Source: CAYNLK01 sp964398055 (lineage in GTDB: Bacteria > Chloroflexota > Anaerolineae > 4572-78 > J111). Taken from it: DNA of 56,346 nucleotides. The translations under genes and the position numbers were made by a program. The stretch's first letter is position 1. Every line of letters begins with the position of its first letter. The stretch covers positions 1-56,346 of the forward strand of contig CAYNLK010000040.1 of assembly GCA_964398055.1 (NCBI GenBank), given 5' to 3'. This document shows positions 40,118 through 49,087 of the stretch, piece after piece. Under the pieces are notes generated by a model. The model searched no databases. It was given only the letters and a program-made list of their open reading frames with translations, and was not told the DNA's origin.

Positions 40118-42433
40118 CTAATACTCTTGGGTCAGTGGTAAAACCACATAGAAGACGGAACCTTCACCGGGGACACTCTCCACCCAAACTCGCCCACTGT
40201 GCAGTTGGACCAACTCTTTGACCACCGCCAGGCCCATCCCCATCCCGCCCTCTTCGGCTAAGTTGTGGGTTTTGACCTGATAAAATGGATCGAACACCCG
40301 CTTGACCTCCGAGGGTGGAATGCCGACGCCATTATCCGCGACCGACAAAACCACCCGGGGCCGGTAGCTGTTGCCCACCCGTTCCGACTGCGACCAGGCC
40401 CGTAGAGTAACCTGCCCACCGGGCGGGGTGAAACGGCAGGCGTTTGAAAGCAGGTTGTTCAGAATTCGGCGGATGTGGCGGGGATCCGCGGCGATGCGGG
40501 GCAGCTCTTCTCTGATTTCGCGCTGCAAGGTTAACTCGCGGAGTTGCGCCAGGGAGGTTGCTTCGCGTAGTACCTCGTCAATAATCTTGACCAGATCGAT
40601 CTCTTCGTAGCGAGGTAAAATTTGATGTCGGTTTTCGGCCGTAATCTGGATGGCGTTGTCGAGGACCTGGGCCATTCTTTCGGCGCTGCTGTGAATAATC
40701 TGTTGAACCCGCAACTGCTCCGCTGAATAGTTATCCATCGCCCCGTTGGTAATCAGCTCCGAATAACCTTTGACTGTGGTGAGCGGTGAACGCAGCTCAC
40801 GCGACAACGCCCCAATGAAATCATTGCGAGAGCGGTCGGCCTTGACTTCACGAGTTACGTCACGAAAGACGGCAATGATGCCCTGCCACTCCCGTTCTTC
40901 ATTGCGCCAGGGGATCAGCCGGCCCTGAATGGCCCGCTCATCGTTCTCGATGAAGGTAGGCAGCGGTTGATTGCGCCGGGCAAAGGCCACCACCAGATCT
41001 TCAATCGGTTCGCGCGAGTCGATTTGGCCATAAATCAGGCCAATCGGCTGGCCGATTATGGTCTGGCTGGCTTTACCCAAAATATGTTCGGCCGCCTGAT
41101 TGACCCAGCGAACTCGGCCCAGTTGGTCGCTTACCACCACTCCGTCGCTGATCGAATGGAAGATGGCCTGGTAGGTCTCGGTTTCATAGCTCTGTCGGGC
41201 AGAAATGGCTGCTTTTTCCAACTCTTCTTGCCGCAGTTTACTGCTGCTCTGGCTCTGCACGCTCAGCGCCACGGCTTCTGCCTGCGATTCAAGCTCCAGA
41301 TAGCGACGCCGGTGCTCTATGGTGGTGGCAATTTGAGCGGCCAGGCCATTGCACAAGCGAGCGTCGCCCTCATAAATAGGTCGCTGGCTGATTGGATTGC
41401 CCAACACCAACGCCCCAACCGGCCGGTCCTGCACGGTCAAGGGCTGGATCAGGGTCGGGCCGGCCTTGCTTTCATACCAGAGCGCGTACAGGCTGCTCAA
41501 ACCGTTCATATTCTGTTGCGGTAACAGTAACTGCTGGCGCTGTTCTATCGCCTTCTGCAACAGGGGACACTTTTCCAGCGGAAAGGTCAGCTCATCCTCG
41601 CTGGTGATGTAAAACGCCCCGTCAGGGCTATAGAAAGTAACCAACTTGGCCTGCCCGATATCCTTGTTATCGAGCATAAAAATGACCGATTGGTCAACCT
41701 GGGTAATTTGAGCCATACTTCGGGCAATATGCTCAACCGATTGATCCAGGTCGGCCACGGCGCTGATCATTTTACTGGCCTCTAGCCAGCGTTGTCGCTC
41801 CTGAGCCTGGCTGATGGCCTCCTGAGTCAGGGTCGCGGCCAGATGGTATCTATCTTCATAGATTTGCCCGTATACTTGCAGAGTTTCCTGATGGACCGCC
41901 TTAATCAAAAAGGCATACGCCAGCAAACTGAGCAGCCACGAGAGACTCAGCAAATCAAATCCAACCAGAAAATTGGCCAGGGCCAAGATCAGCAACGGCG
42001 CCAGATGAGTCCAGCGGACCTGGCCGAGCGTAACCAGCACCAGGAGGGGACTAAAAATGGCAACGATTAAACTGTGAATTTCAGCGGGAACGGGCCAGGC
42101 CGGCAGCAGCAGCAATAGGGTCAGTAGCAAACCGGTCCCTATCCCTACTCGAGCCAAATTTCGCCAGGGGGGGGGCAACGGGGTGATCGGTCCACTCAGA
42201 ATCCAGACGATACAAAAAGTACTAAAGACTTCCAGCGCGTTTACCACCGCCTGAGTGAACGGTTGGCCTGACTCCGGCCTGGTCAGGGCAATGATTAGAA
42301 TCAGCGACCGGTTAATCGCCAGCAGAAATAGAGGCCACAAACGGCGGCTGCGGCTGCGGCCGGACAGCCCGCCCAGTCCCAACAGCAAGGCAGCGATGGT
42401 AAATAGATTGGCGGCCAGCAGATAGATCTGCAT
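40118..42433 (-). CDS. PhoR-like sensor histidine kinase lacking the phospho-acceptor histidine
   Basis: 771 residues: about seven N-terminal membrane helices (1-180), a GAF-like domain (about 220-385), a coiled coil, a PAS domain (about 430-530, IFHSISDGVVVSD and WVNQAAEHILG), then a dimerisation domain and ATPase domain. The H-box reads FIGALSRELRSPLTTVKGYSEL: the invariant His is Arg545 (codon CGT at 40801-40799). The ATP-binding boxes are intact (NNLLSNACRFTPPGG, VADNGVGIPP, GGMGMGLAVVKELV). It is predicted unable to autophosphorylate in the usual way. It might act as a phosphatase, a pseudokinase partner or a scaffold. It is followed by the PhoB-like gene. Confidence 0.88.
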   Translation of the reverse strand: MQIYLLAANLFTIAALLLGLGGLSGRSRSRRLWPLFLLAINRSLILIIALTRPESGQPFTQAVVNALEVFSTFCIVWILSGPITPLPPPWRNLARVGIGTGLLLTLLLLLPAWPVPAEIHSLIVAIFSPLLVLVTLGQVRWTHLAPLLILALANFLVGFDLLSLSWLLSLLAYAFLIKAVHQETLQVYGQIYEDRYHLAATLTQEAISQAQERQRWLEASKMISAVADLDQSVEHIARSMAQITQVDQSVIFMLDNKDIGQAKLVTFYSPDGAFYITSEDELTFPLEKCPLLQKAIEQRQQLLLPQQNMNGLSSLYALWYESKAGPTLIQPLTVQDRPVGALVLGNPISQRPIYEGDARLCNGLAAQIATTIEHRRRYLELESQAEAVALSVQSQSSSKLRQEELEKAAISARQSYETETYQAIFHSISDGVVVSDQLGRVRWVNQAAEHILGKASQTIIGQPIGLIYGQIDSREPIEDLVVAFARRNQPLPTFIENDERAIQGRLIPWRNEEREWQGIIAVFRDVTREVKADRSRNDFIGALSRELRSPLTTVKGYSELITNGAMDNYSAEQLRVQQIIHSSAERMAQVLDNAIQITAENRHQILPRYEEIDLVKIIDEVLREATSLAQLRELTLQREIREELPRIAADPRHIRRILNNLLSNACRFTPPGGQVTLRAWSQSERVGNSYRPRVVLSVADNGVGIPPSEVKRVFDPFYQVKTHNLAEEGGMGMGLAVVKELVQLHSGRVWVESVPGEGSVFYVVLPLTQEY

Positions 42434-42665
42434 CTCAATTAGCCCTAATTTTTAAGGTTCTACCCACAATTCTTAACATGCAGTATAGCAAATCTGACCG
42501 GTTGAAACAATGGGCTTTTGGGGTGACTAGAACGGTGAATATTTACAATTTGTCTTATAAAAATTGCCTCTCATTTTATCCTGTGTTAGACTCCCAGCCG
42601 TTGCATGTTTCGACCCAGACATGCAGGCATACTCTCAATAATTTCTCGGGTTAAGGAGGCAACTA

Positions 42666-44030
42666 TTGGAACTCCGTAAAATTGTTCTAATTCATCCTGG
42701 TCGAGAGGGCCGTATTTTCGGTAAGGCCCCGGCGGCGTCCTATACCCTGATGCGCCTGGCTTCGCTCGTGCCGGCTGATGTCGACGTGGAAGTTTGGGAT
42801 GAAAACTGGGAACCTTTAGACCACAAGATCCGCACTTTGGGCAAGCACGACCTGGTAGGCATCACCTCTAAAACTTTGGCCGTTGAGACCGCCGAGCGCT
42901 TTGCCAGAATTGCCCACGAGGCCGGGGTACAAACCGTTGTGGTGGGTGGCGCCCACGCCACCTTGATGCCGGAGGATGTGGCTCGCTGGGCCGATGTGGT
43001 AGTTACCGGCGAAGCTTACTACACTTGGCCCCAGATCATCAAGGATTTTCAAAACGACACGCTCCAGCCCCGCTATAATGATACCGAATGGGCCGACCTG
43101 ACCGGGGTCGCTCCTTTGACCGACCGGGTTATCCAGCAGGTTCAGGAAACCCGCCGCTATTGGACCCCGCTGATGGAAATTACCCGCGGTTGTCCCCGCA
43201 ACTGCTCCTTCTGTACCGCCATCCGGGTCAGTGGGCAAAAGATGCGCTTCCGGCCGGTCGAAGAAATCGTCGAAGAGATCGAGCGGCGCAAGATCGACCG
43301 TTTCTTCTTGACCGATGATAATTTTGGCCTGGCTTTTGCCATCGATCCGGATTACACCGAGAAATTATTCCTGGCTCTGGCCAAGTTACCCCTGCGCGGC
43401 TGGACCACCCAGGCCGAAATGATGGTGGCCAAGTACCCGGAGCTGCTCAAATTGGCTCGCCTGGCCCATTTGGATAAGTTCTTCATCGGTTTTGAATCAG
43501 TCAACCCGGATAACTGGCGGGAGTTGGGAGGTAAAAGTAAAGGTTTGACCAGGCAGTATCAAGAAGCTATCGACGCCATCCACGCCCACGGCATTGGGGT
43601 GGTGGGCCTGTTTGTCTTTGGCTTCGACTCCGATACGCCCCAGGTGATGTGGGATACCTGGGAGTTTGCCAAACGATCTGGCCTGGATAGCCTGAGCGCC
43701 ACCGTGCTGACGCCTTATCCCGGCACGCCTTTCCGGGCGCAGTTGATCAAGGAAAACCGGTTGCTGCCTGACAAAACCTGGCGCTATTACGACACCGCCC
43801 ATGTGGTCTACTATCCAAAGATGATGACGGTGGCCGAGTTCGAGCAGGAGTATGATCGAGTCTGCCGCGCCATCTATTCGCCCTACCGCATTGCCCAGCG
43901 AGGGCTGCGGGCGCTCAGGCGACATCCCGTCCGCCGGATGCCGGCCAAATTGTTCGGCAGCTTCAGCACCGACTACGGTTATCGTCGCACTTTCGCCTGG
44001 CGATACGCCTTTGCCGCTTCATCCAATTAA
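42666..44030 (+). CDS. B12-binding-domain radical SAM protein
   Basis: 454 residues. The N-terminal cobalamin-binding-like domain (IVLIHPGREG, DLVGITSKTLAVETA, VVVGGAHATLMPEDV) lacks the DxHxxG ligand motif. The radical SAM domain has TRGCPRNCSFCTA (CxxxCxxC cluster ligands, about residues 175-182), FLTDDNFGL and FFIGFESVN. It resembles the family that includes hopanoid and lipid-modifying or fatty-acid-modifying enzymes, but the substrate is not clear. The start is TTG 42666, set by AAGGAGG at 42653-42659. A strong terminator follows. Confidence 0.87.
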   Translation: MELRKIVLIHPGREGRIFGKAPAASYTLMRLASLVPADVDVEVWDENWEPLDHKIRTLGKHDLVGITSKTLAVETAERFARIAHEAGVQTVVVGGAHATLMPEDVARWADVVVTGEAYYTWPQIIKDFQNDTLQPRYNDTEWADLTGVAPLTDRVIQQVQETRRYWTPLMEITRGCPRNCSFCTAIRVSGQKMRFRPVEEIVEEIERRKIDRFFLTDDNFGLAFAIDPDYTEKLFLALAKLPLRGWTTQAEMMVAKYPELLKLARLAHLDKFFIGFESVNPDNWRELGGKSKGLTRQYQEAIDAIHAHGIGVVGLFVFGFDSDTPQVMWDTWEFAKRSGLDSLSATVLTPYPGTPFRAQLIKENRLLPDKTWRYYDTAHVVYYPKMMTVAEFEQEYDRVCRAIYSPYRIAQRGLRALRRHPVRRMPAKLFGSFSTDYGYRRTFAWRYAFAASSN

Positions 44031-44053
44031 GCCATCTCAAACTGAAGCAACAA

Positions 44054-44083
44054 AAAAAGGACGCCGGGCAAAGCGTCCTTTTT
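44054..44083. terminator. Bidirectional intrinsic terminator
   Basis: An 11-bp perfect stem (AAAAAGGACGC / GCGTCCTTTTT) with an 8-nt loop. The A and T ends provide a T-tract in both directions, serving the radical SAM gene and the convergent Pro-rich protein gene. Confidence 0.9.
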
Positions 44084-44108
44084 GATTTTGCCTTACCATT
44101 ACCTTTGC

Positions 44109-45791
44109 TTATCGCCAGGTAAACTTGCGCCGCTCGCTCTCAGGGCTGATGGCAGTGCCCGAGCCGTCGTCGTTGAGCCGCTCCACCTGCACATACCACT
44201 CGTACAGGTTGTCCGGGCCATCGATCTGGCCAAAAAGCGATAGTGGTACCAGCCACTCCGTATCTTTAATGTTGGCGCCTTGATAAGTTGGCTTATCCTC
44301 AAAGGAATAGACCAACCGCACCGCGTACTGCTCGTCGGGCGCCAATTCACCCACCGGTTCCCAGCGCAGGACGATGGTGTTGCCAAAGATAAAGGCATAA
44401 CCGTCTCGCGGCTCAATCAATTGGGGGGCGCCGTACTTCAAGGTTGAAGCTGGCGTTTCCTCAGGGGCGGGCGTTTCGGCCGGTTGCTCTGGCTGGGGGG
44501 TGTTGGTCGGTACGGGGGTATCAGTCGGCGCCGGCGTATCGGTCGGTAGCGAAGCCGGGGTGTCGGTCGGTACGGGCGTCGGCGTCTCCGTGGGCGGGGC
44601 CGGTGTATTCGTTGGCAACTCAGTTGGGGTTGGGGTTGGCGGTAAAGTTGGCGTAGCCAGCGGAGAACTCAGCGGCGACTCAAAAATCGGCTGCTCGATG
44701 CCTGGCTCGGCCGACTCGGCCTCTTCCGTTGCAGGCGCGGCCTCGCTCGACCAGCCCACGCTGGCCAGCAAAGCCTGACCGGGGCCGCTTTGGGCCGCCA
44801 GCCAGCCGCCGCCCAGGCAAATGACGCAGGTGAGAATAATCACCAGGACCGACCCCGACATGACCATGCGCGGCAGCCAGGCCGTTTCTTTCTCCCCGGC
44901 CGCTTGAGCCGCGGCTTGCGCGGCGGTCAGCGGACCGGCTGCCGGGGCAAATTTGGGTTGTGGCTGAGCGGCTGCAGCCGTTTTGGCTGCGGGCGGCGGC
45001 ATTGTCGGCGCCGGTTGGCCGGGTTTGGCTTCGCCGGCGCCAGGCGGAGCGGGAACGGCGGCGGGTTTTTCAGCTTCAGCCGCCGGCCGGGATGGTTGCT
45101 CAACGGCTGCCGGTTCCTCTATTTCGGCTTCCGCCTCTGGTTCAACCATACCGAACGGCGGCGCGGGCGGCTTGGGCGCCGAGGTCGGCAGTGGAATATT
45201 CACCGATTGGTCGACTTCCGGCGGAGCGGGCGGCGGCGCCGGGCTTCGAAAGGCAGCCGCAGCCGGCGCGGGACCAACCGGAGGTCCGCCCAGCTCCGGC
45301 CGGGATGGCGGCGGCTCCGGCCGGGACAGCGGCGGCATTGGCCGGGAGGGGGCCGGCGGCGCCATCGGCCTGGCCGGCGATGGCGCCGGGCGGGAGTTAC
45401 TGGCCACCGTCGCTTCGGGGGAAACCGGTGGCCGGTCGACCGGCGGTTTGCTAGGGCGGGCTGGTTCGGTGGCCGGCCGGCCTTCAAGCGCCTGCTCGAT
45501 TTCGGCCGGGGCCATGGCCGCCTCCCCGCTGCCGGGAAATAGAAAATCGCTCTTGGAGTCCGGTCTGGCCACCAGCCAGCCCACCAAAGCTCGATGGGCC
45601 TCCAGGTCCAGTTCGACCGTTTTCGCTGGCTCACCCTCGGCAGGGGTGAAGCTAATGTTGGGGTTTTTGCCGGCCAGGTGCAAGTGCGACAAACGTAGTT
45701 GCGCCGCCTCAACTGGGGTCAGGCCAACTTTGCCAACCAGCACTTGCAGGGTCTTCTGTAAAACAGTATCGCGCGCAGTTCCTTCAGTCAT
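44109..45791 (-). CDS. Pro-rich single-span membrane protein with recombinase-like N-terminus
   Basis: 560 residues in five zones. Residues 1-95 (LTPVEAAQLRLSHLHL, VELDLEAHRALVGWL, DFLFPGSG) look like a fragment of a tyrosine-recombinase catalytic domain without its catalytic Arg/His/Tyr set. Residues 100-300 are Pro/Ala-rich. One membrane helix spans about 309-333. A Thr-Pro-rich spacer (375-450) leads to a compact C-terminal beta domain (GYAFIFGNTIVLRWEPVG, YEWYVQVERL) of Fn3-like appearance, predicted outside. The architecture suggests a surface anchor or sensor, function unknown. It converges on the radical SAM gene. Confidence 0.65.
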   Translation of the reverse strand: MTEGTARDTVLQKTLQVLVGKVGLTPVEAAQLRLSHLHLAGKNPNISFTPAEGEPAKTVELDLEAHRALVGWLVARPDSKSDFLFPGSGEAAMAPAEIEQALEGRPATEPARPSKPPVDRPPVSPEATVASNSRPAPSPARPMAPPAPSRPMPPLSRPEPPPSRPELGGPPVGPAPAAAAFRSPAPPPAPPEVDQSVNIPLPTSAPKPPAPPFGMVEPEAEAEIEEPAAVEQPSRPAAEAEKPAAVPAPPGAGEAKPGQPAPTMPPPAAKTAAAAQPQPKFAPAAGPLTAAQAAAQAAGEKETAWLPRMVMSGSVLVIILTCVICLGGGWLAAQSGPGQALLASVGWSSEAAPATEEAESAEPGIEQPIFESPLSSPLATPTLPPTPTPTELPTNTPAPPTETPTPVPTDTPASLPTDTPAPTDTPVPTNTPQPEQPAETPAPEETPASTLKYGAPQLIEPRDGYAFIFGNTIVLRWEPVGELAPDEQYAVRLVYSFEDKPTYQGANIKDTEWLVPLSLFGQIDGPDNLYEWYVQVERLNDDGSGTAISPESERRKFTWR

Positions 45792-45815
45792 AAGCTATTT
45801 TAACCTCTCAAGTAC

Positions 45816-45899
45816 AAGTGACTGGCACTTAAACATTCCAATTAAACGCTCTTCTTGGGAGACTGTTTGTTCATCATCAGCAAAAAGTGCCGGTCACTT
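45816..45899. repeat. Palindromic element related to the 7999-8137 MITE core
   Basis: AAGTGACTGGCACTT (45816-45830) and AAGTGCCGGTCACTT (45885-45899) are inverted repeats with one mismatch, 84 bp end to end. They match the inner repeat of the element at 7999-8137. The remaining 45792-46165 holds no gene. Confidence 0.65.
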
Positions 45900-46126
45900 T
45901 TGAATTGGCTGTGCTCGAAATCAGTTGAGCCACAGTGCTGCTGTTCCAGGTGTTCCCTACAAATCCCATAACGCAGCTGAAGCGCGTCCCTCGCCTCTGG
46001 CTAGCCGACTTCAAATACAACCGCTTGAATGAGCGGTATGATTCTACCCTTTTTATGAGTTAGGAGCAAACTTTTGACAAATCTGTTTTGCGATCATCAC
46101 TGGTACGTTTGAGGTGAAAAAAATCC

Positions 46127-46156
46127 TTGCCAGAGCGGGACTGGTAGAGGTATAAT
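46127..46156 (+). promoter_or_regulatory. Promoter of the polytopic membrane protein gene (leaderless)
   Basis: TTGCCA (46127-46132), 18-bp spacer, perfect TATAAT (46151-46156). The ATG at 46166 is 10 bp after the -10 and has no Shine-Dalgarno sequence, so the mRNA is predicted to be leaderless or nearly so. Confidence 0.6.
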
Positions 46157-46165
46157 CAGCCCCCA

Positions 46166-48412
46166 ATGAAATCACACCTGCGCCCCACAGGGTTTAGCCT
46201 AATTGCATATCTTGCTCTGACCATCCTGCTGACCTGGCCGGCAGCCCTGCACCTGACCGATGCCATTCCCGGTGACGGTTTCGACGGCTGGCAGAATTAT
46301 TGGAACCTGTGGTGGGTTAAGCAGGCGCTGCTGGTGCTGGGAACCAACCCCTACTTTACCGATTACCTGTATGCGCCAACGGGGGTGAGCCTGCTGTTTC
46401 ATACTCTCAATATCTTCAACGCCCTGTGGACTTTACCCCTGCAACTCAACTTTGGGTTGGCCATTGCCTACAACAGCGTGGTTTTCTTGAGTTTTACGCT
46501 GGCCGGTTATGGCGGCTATCTCCTGTCGCTCGATACCTTGCGGCGACTGCATTGGCCGGTCAAGCCGGGTCTGCGGCTGGCGGCTTTTATCGGCGGCCTG
46601 GTTTTCACAATGTCGCCCTTCCATATGGCTCATCTCTTGGGCCATATGCAGGTCTTCAGCATGATCTGGCCGCCCTTCTACATTTTGTGGCTGCTGCGCA
46701 CCCTGGAGCCGTGGTCGAGCCAGGCAATTCCCGTTGCCGGCCGCCACTGGCGCAACATTGCCCTGACCAGCCTCTTTTTAATCCTGGCCACCCTGGTCGA
46801 TTGGTATCATACCCTGTATTTGCTGCTCTTCACCGGCCTGACCCTGCTCTGGACAATCGCCCAGCGCTGGTCTGTGCTACAACGCCAGCGGGCTTACACC
46901 AACACGCTCCACGCTCCACGCTCCACGCTCCACGTCCTCTTCCGCCCCGTCTGGACCGTCCTGGCCATCGGCCTGGGCTTTGCCGCGGCGCTCTCGCCGC
47001 TGCTGCTGCCGATGATCCACGCCGCCGGCAGCCGGCCCGATTTGCAGACCGGCCTGGTCCAAAACATCACCCTTTCCGCCGACTTGTTGGCCTTTATCAC
47101 CCCCTCGGAACTGCACCCGCTGTGGGGCGACTGGGCCGGGAGGATCGCCGACAACTTCAGTAGCACCACCTCTGAGCGGCTCATCTTTGCCGGCTTTGTG
47201 CCGCTGGCCCTGGCCCTGCTGGGGGTTGGGCGAAGCCGGTCAAAGGCAGTGGTTCGATTCTGGCTGGTGATAACCCTCTTCTTTGCCATCCTGGCCTTGG
47301 GGCCGTATCTCCACGTCGGCGGCAAGATTGTCTCAATCGGCGAGTGGCCCCTGCCAATGCCCTATTTGCTGCTCTACCACACTGTCCCTTTCATCGGGCT
47401 GACCCGTTCGCTCAGCCGTTATGACCTGATGGTGATGCTCGGCCTGGGTGTGCTGGCCGCCGTTGGCCTGCTCCAACTTCAACTACTACTTTTGAAAAAA
47501 CGTAGCGCACCCTCCGGAGCCGGGGGCCCCAGGTCGAGTTCACGTTTCACGTTTTACGCCTCACCCATCATCTCCGGCGCGGCTATCGTGCTTATCTGTT
47601 TTGAATTCCTACCCACACCTTATCCCATTTCCCGGATCGACACGCCGCCCTTTTTCTACCAGCTTGCGGCTGAAGCCGAAGATTATACCATCGCCGAGCT
47701 GCCTATGAATTGGGATCGTCCCACCCCGCTGCTGCACCAGACCACTCATGGCAAACGGCTGTTGACCGCTTATACCTCTCGTGATAACCCGCTAGAACTG
47801 GCCTGGCGGACGCCCGTATTCCAGCATTGGCGCTATTTAGGGCCGGATATCATCGACCAACCCCTGGCCGCCATTGCCCCAACGATTTTCTATGATTTCA
47901 ATCTCCGTTACATTGTGCTGGATTACTGGCAGATGCCGGGCGGCCGGGAGCGTGAAGCGACGGAGCTGTGGCTGGCGGCGGCGTTGCCCGGCGCCACCCC
48001 GATATATGACGATGGCCGTATGCGGGTGTTTCAGGCCCCCCCTAAAGGCAAAACTGTGCCTTATCTCAGCCTGGGTGACGGCTGGGGTGAGCGCCAGGAG
48101 GACAATCAGGGTATGGTCATCCGCTCATTTGCCGCCGCCGCAGCTCAGGGCGCCGAGCTGTTCCTCCATCACCCCAATAGTCAAGCCCAACCCATCACCC
48201 TGGCGCTGACGGCCCGGAGCGACCCGCCCCAGCAAGTTACGCTCCTGGCCAACAACCAACCGGCCGGTTCATTCGAGCTAACCGAGCTTTACCTGGCTCA
48301 GACCATCACCTTGCCCTACTTTGCCAGCAACCCGGTCAAGTTGAGCTTGCAAGCGGAACATCCGACCAGCCAGATTTGGGTGAAACGGGTCGCTTTGGGA
48401 CTAGATGACTAA
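46166..48412 (+). CDS. Polytopic membrane protein, GT-C-like
   Basis: 748 residues with ten or more membrane helices in the first two thirds and a soluble C-terminal domain outside. The early loop DAIPGDGFDGWQNYWNLWW, acidic and between helices 1 and 2, is where GT-C glycosyltransferases carry their catalytic Asp. A family assignment is tentative. Two heptad repeats lie within the gene: four ACGCTCC copies at 46904-46931 (encoding part of TNTLHAPRSTLHV) and TTCACGT-type copies at 47539-47566 (encoding part of SRFTFYASP). Both sit in predicted loops. It is transcribed from its own leaderless promoter. Confidence 0.7.
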   Translation: MKSHLRPTGFSLIAYLALTILLTWPAALHLTDAIPGDGFDGWQNYWNLWWVKQALLVLGTNPYFTDYLYAPTGVSLLFHTLNIFNALWTLPLQLNFGLAIAYNSVVFLSFTLAGYGGYLLSLDTLRRLHWPVKPGLRLAAFIGGLVFTMSPFHMAHLLGHMQVFSMIWPPFYILWLLRTLEPWSSQAIPVAGRHWRNIALTSLFLILATLVDWYHTLYLLLFTGLTLLWTIAQRWSVLQRQRAYTNTLHAPRSTLHVLFRPVWTVLAIGLGFAAALSPLLLPMIHAAGSRPDLQTGLVQNITLSADLLAFITPSELHPLWGDWAGRIADNFSSTTSERLIFAGFVPLALALLGVGRSRSKAVVRFWLVITLFFAILALGPYLHVGGKIVSIGEWPLPMPYLLLYHTVPFIGLTRSLSRYDLMVMLGLGVLAAVGLLQLQLLLLKKRSAPSGAGGPRSSSRFTFYASPIISGAAIVLICFEFLPTPYPISRIDTPPFFYQLAAEAEDYTIAELPMNWDRPTPLLHQTTHGKRLLTAYTSRDNPLELAWRTPVFQHWRYLGPDIIDQPLAAIAPTIFYDFNLRYIVLDYWQMPGGREREATELWLAAALPGATPIYDDGRMRVFQAPPKGKTVPYLSLGDGWGERQEDNQGMVIRSFAAAAAQGAELFLHHPNSQAQPITLALTARSDPPQQVTLLANNQPAGSFELTELYLAQTITLPYFASNPVKLSLQAEHPTSQIWVKRVALGLDD

Positions 48413-48559
48413 TTCAAAACAGCCGGAATTGAGGTACAATATCCATGTCCATTTGTTCAATCCCTCACAACCATCAAGGGATAACCAATTTCTGGGGTGG
48501 ACACGGCTTGATTTTAGAATATACTGAATTGGATATCCTGAAGCTCACAAGGAACCGGT

Positions 48560-48859
48560 ATGACCGACTATCTGCAAGAAGCCATCAACGCCATCAAATC
48601 GGGCGATAAAGCCACCGGCAAACGCCTGTTAATCGACGAGGTTTTAAAGGCCAACCCTCGCAACGAACAGGCCTGGCTGTGGATGAGCCAGGTGGTGGAA
48701 GCTGACGAAGACCGCATCAACTATCTGCGCCATGTTTTGAAGATCAATCCCGGCAATGAGGCGGCCCGCCGCGGCCTGACTGCCCTGGAACAGAAGCAGG
48801 CTCAGAAAGTCAAGCCCTATATTCCGGTTCGGAATGGTCAGGCCAAAGCTGCTGATTAA
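48560..48859 (+). CDS. Small TPR-like protein
   Basis: 99 residues with a pair of helical repeats: LQEAINAIKSGDKATGKRLLIDEVLKANPRNEQAWLWMSQV and a second YLRHVLKINPGNEAARRGLTAL. This is the tetratricopeptide pattern and a common small-protein type in Chloroflexota. AAGGAACC precedes ATG 48560. It probably mediates protein contacts; the partner is unknown. Confidence 0.75.
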   Translation: MTDYLQEAINAIKSGDKATGKRLLIDEVLKANPRNEQAWLWMSQVVEADEDRINYLRHVLKINPGNEAARRGLTALEQKQAQKVKPYIPVRNGQAKAAD

Positions 48860-48887
48860 ACGTATTCATATTCAAACCGATCAAATC

Positions 48888-48919
48888 AAAAAAGTCAGCC
48901 CTATTGGGTTGGCTTTTTT
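48888..48919 (+). terminator. Intrinsic terminator after the TPR-like gene
   Basis: A 14-bp stem with a few G-T pairs (48888-48901 with 48906-48919), TATT loop, ending in a run of T. Confidence 0.8.
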
Positions 48920-48942
48920 TGAGTCACAAACGCTGGGATTGC

Positions 48943-48970
48943 TAGACATTTCGGTGCAAAGATTTATAAT
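48943..48970 (+). promoter_or_regulatory. Promoter of the lipoprotein-sigma gene cluster
   Basis: TAGACA (48943-48948), 16-bp spacer, perfect TATAAT (48965-48970). The 5' leader to ATG 49088 would be about 110 nt. Confidence 0.5.
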
Positions 48971-49087
48971 AGCCTATGAAAACTCATCAAGAAATTTAAC
49001 TATATCAGCTAGACCCCAAAAATCTAACAGACCTTTAGAGTCTTACGTCTACAACGCCGGAACCGTCGTCAACAGGGGGAAGTTTAG

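Noticed and set aside
44790..45903. Plus-strand open frames opposite the Pro-rich membrane protein
   Set aside because: Arg/Gly-rich translations are the expected antisense of Pro/Ala-rich codons; there is no start signal or domain.
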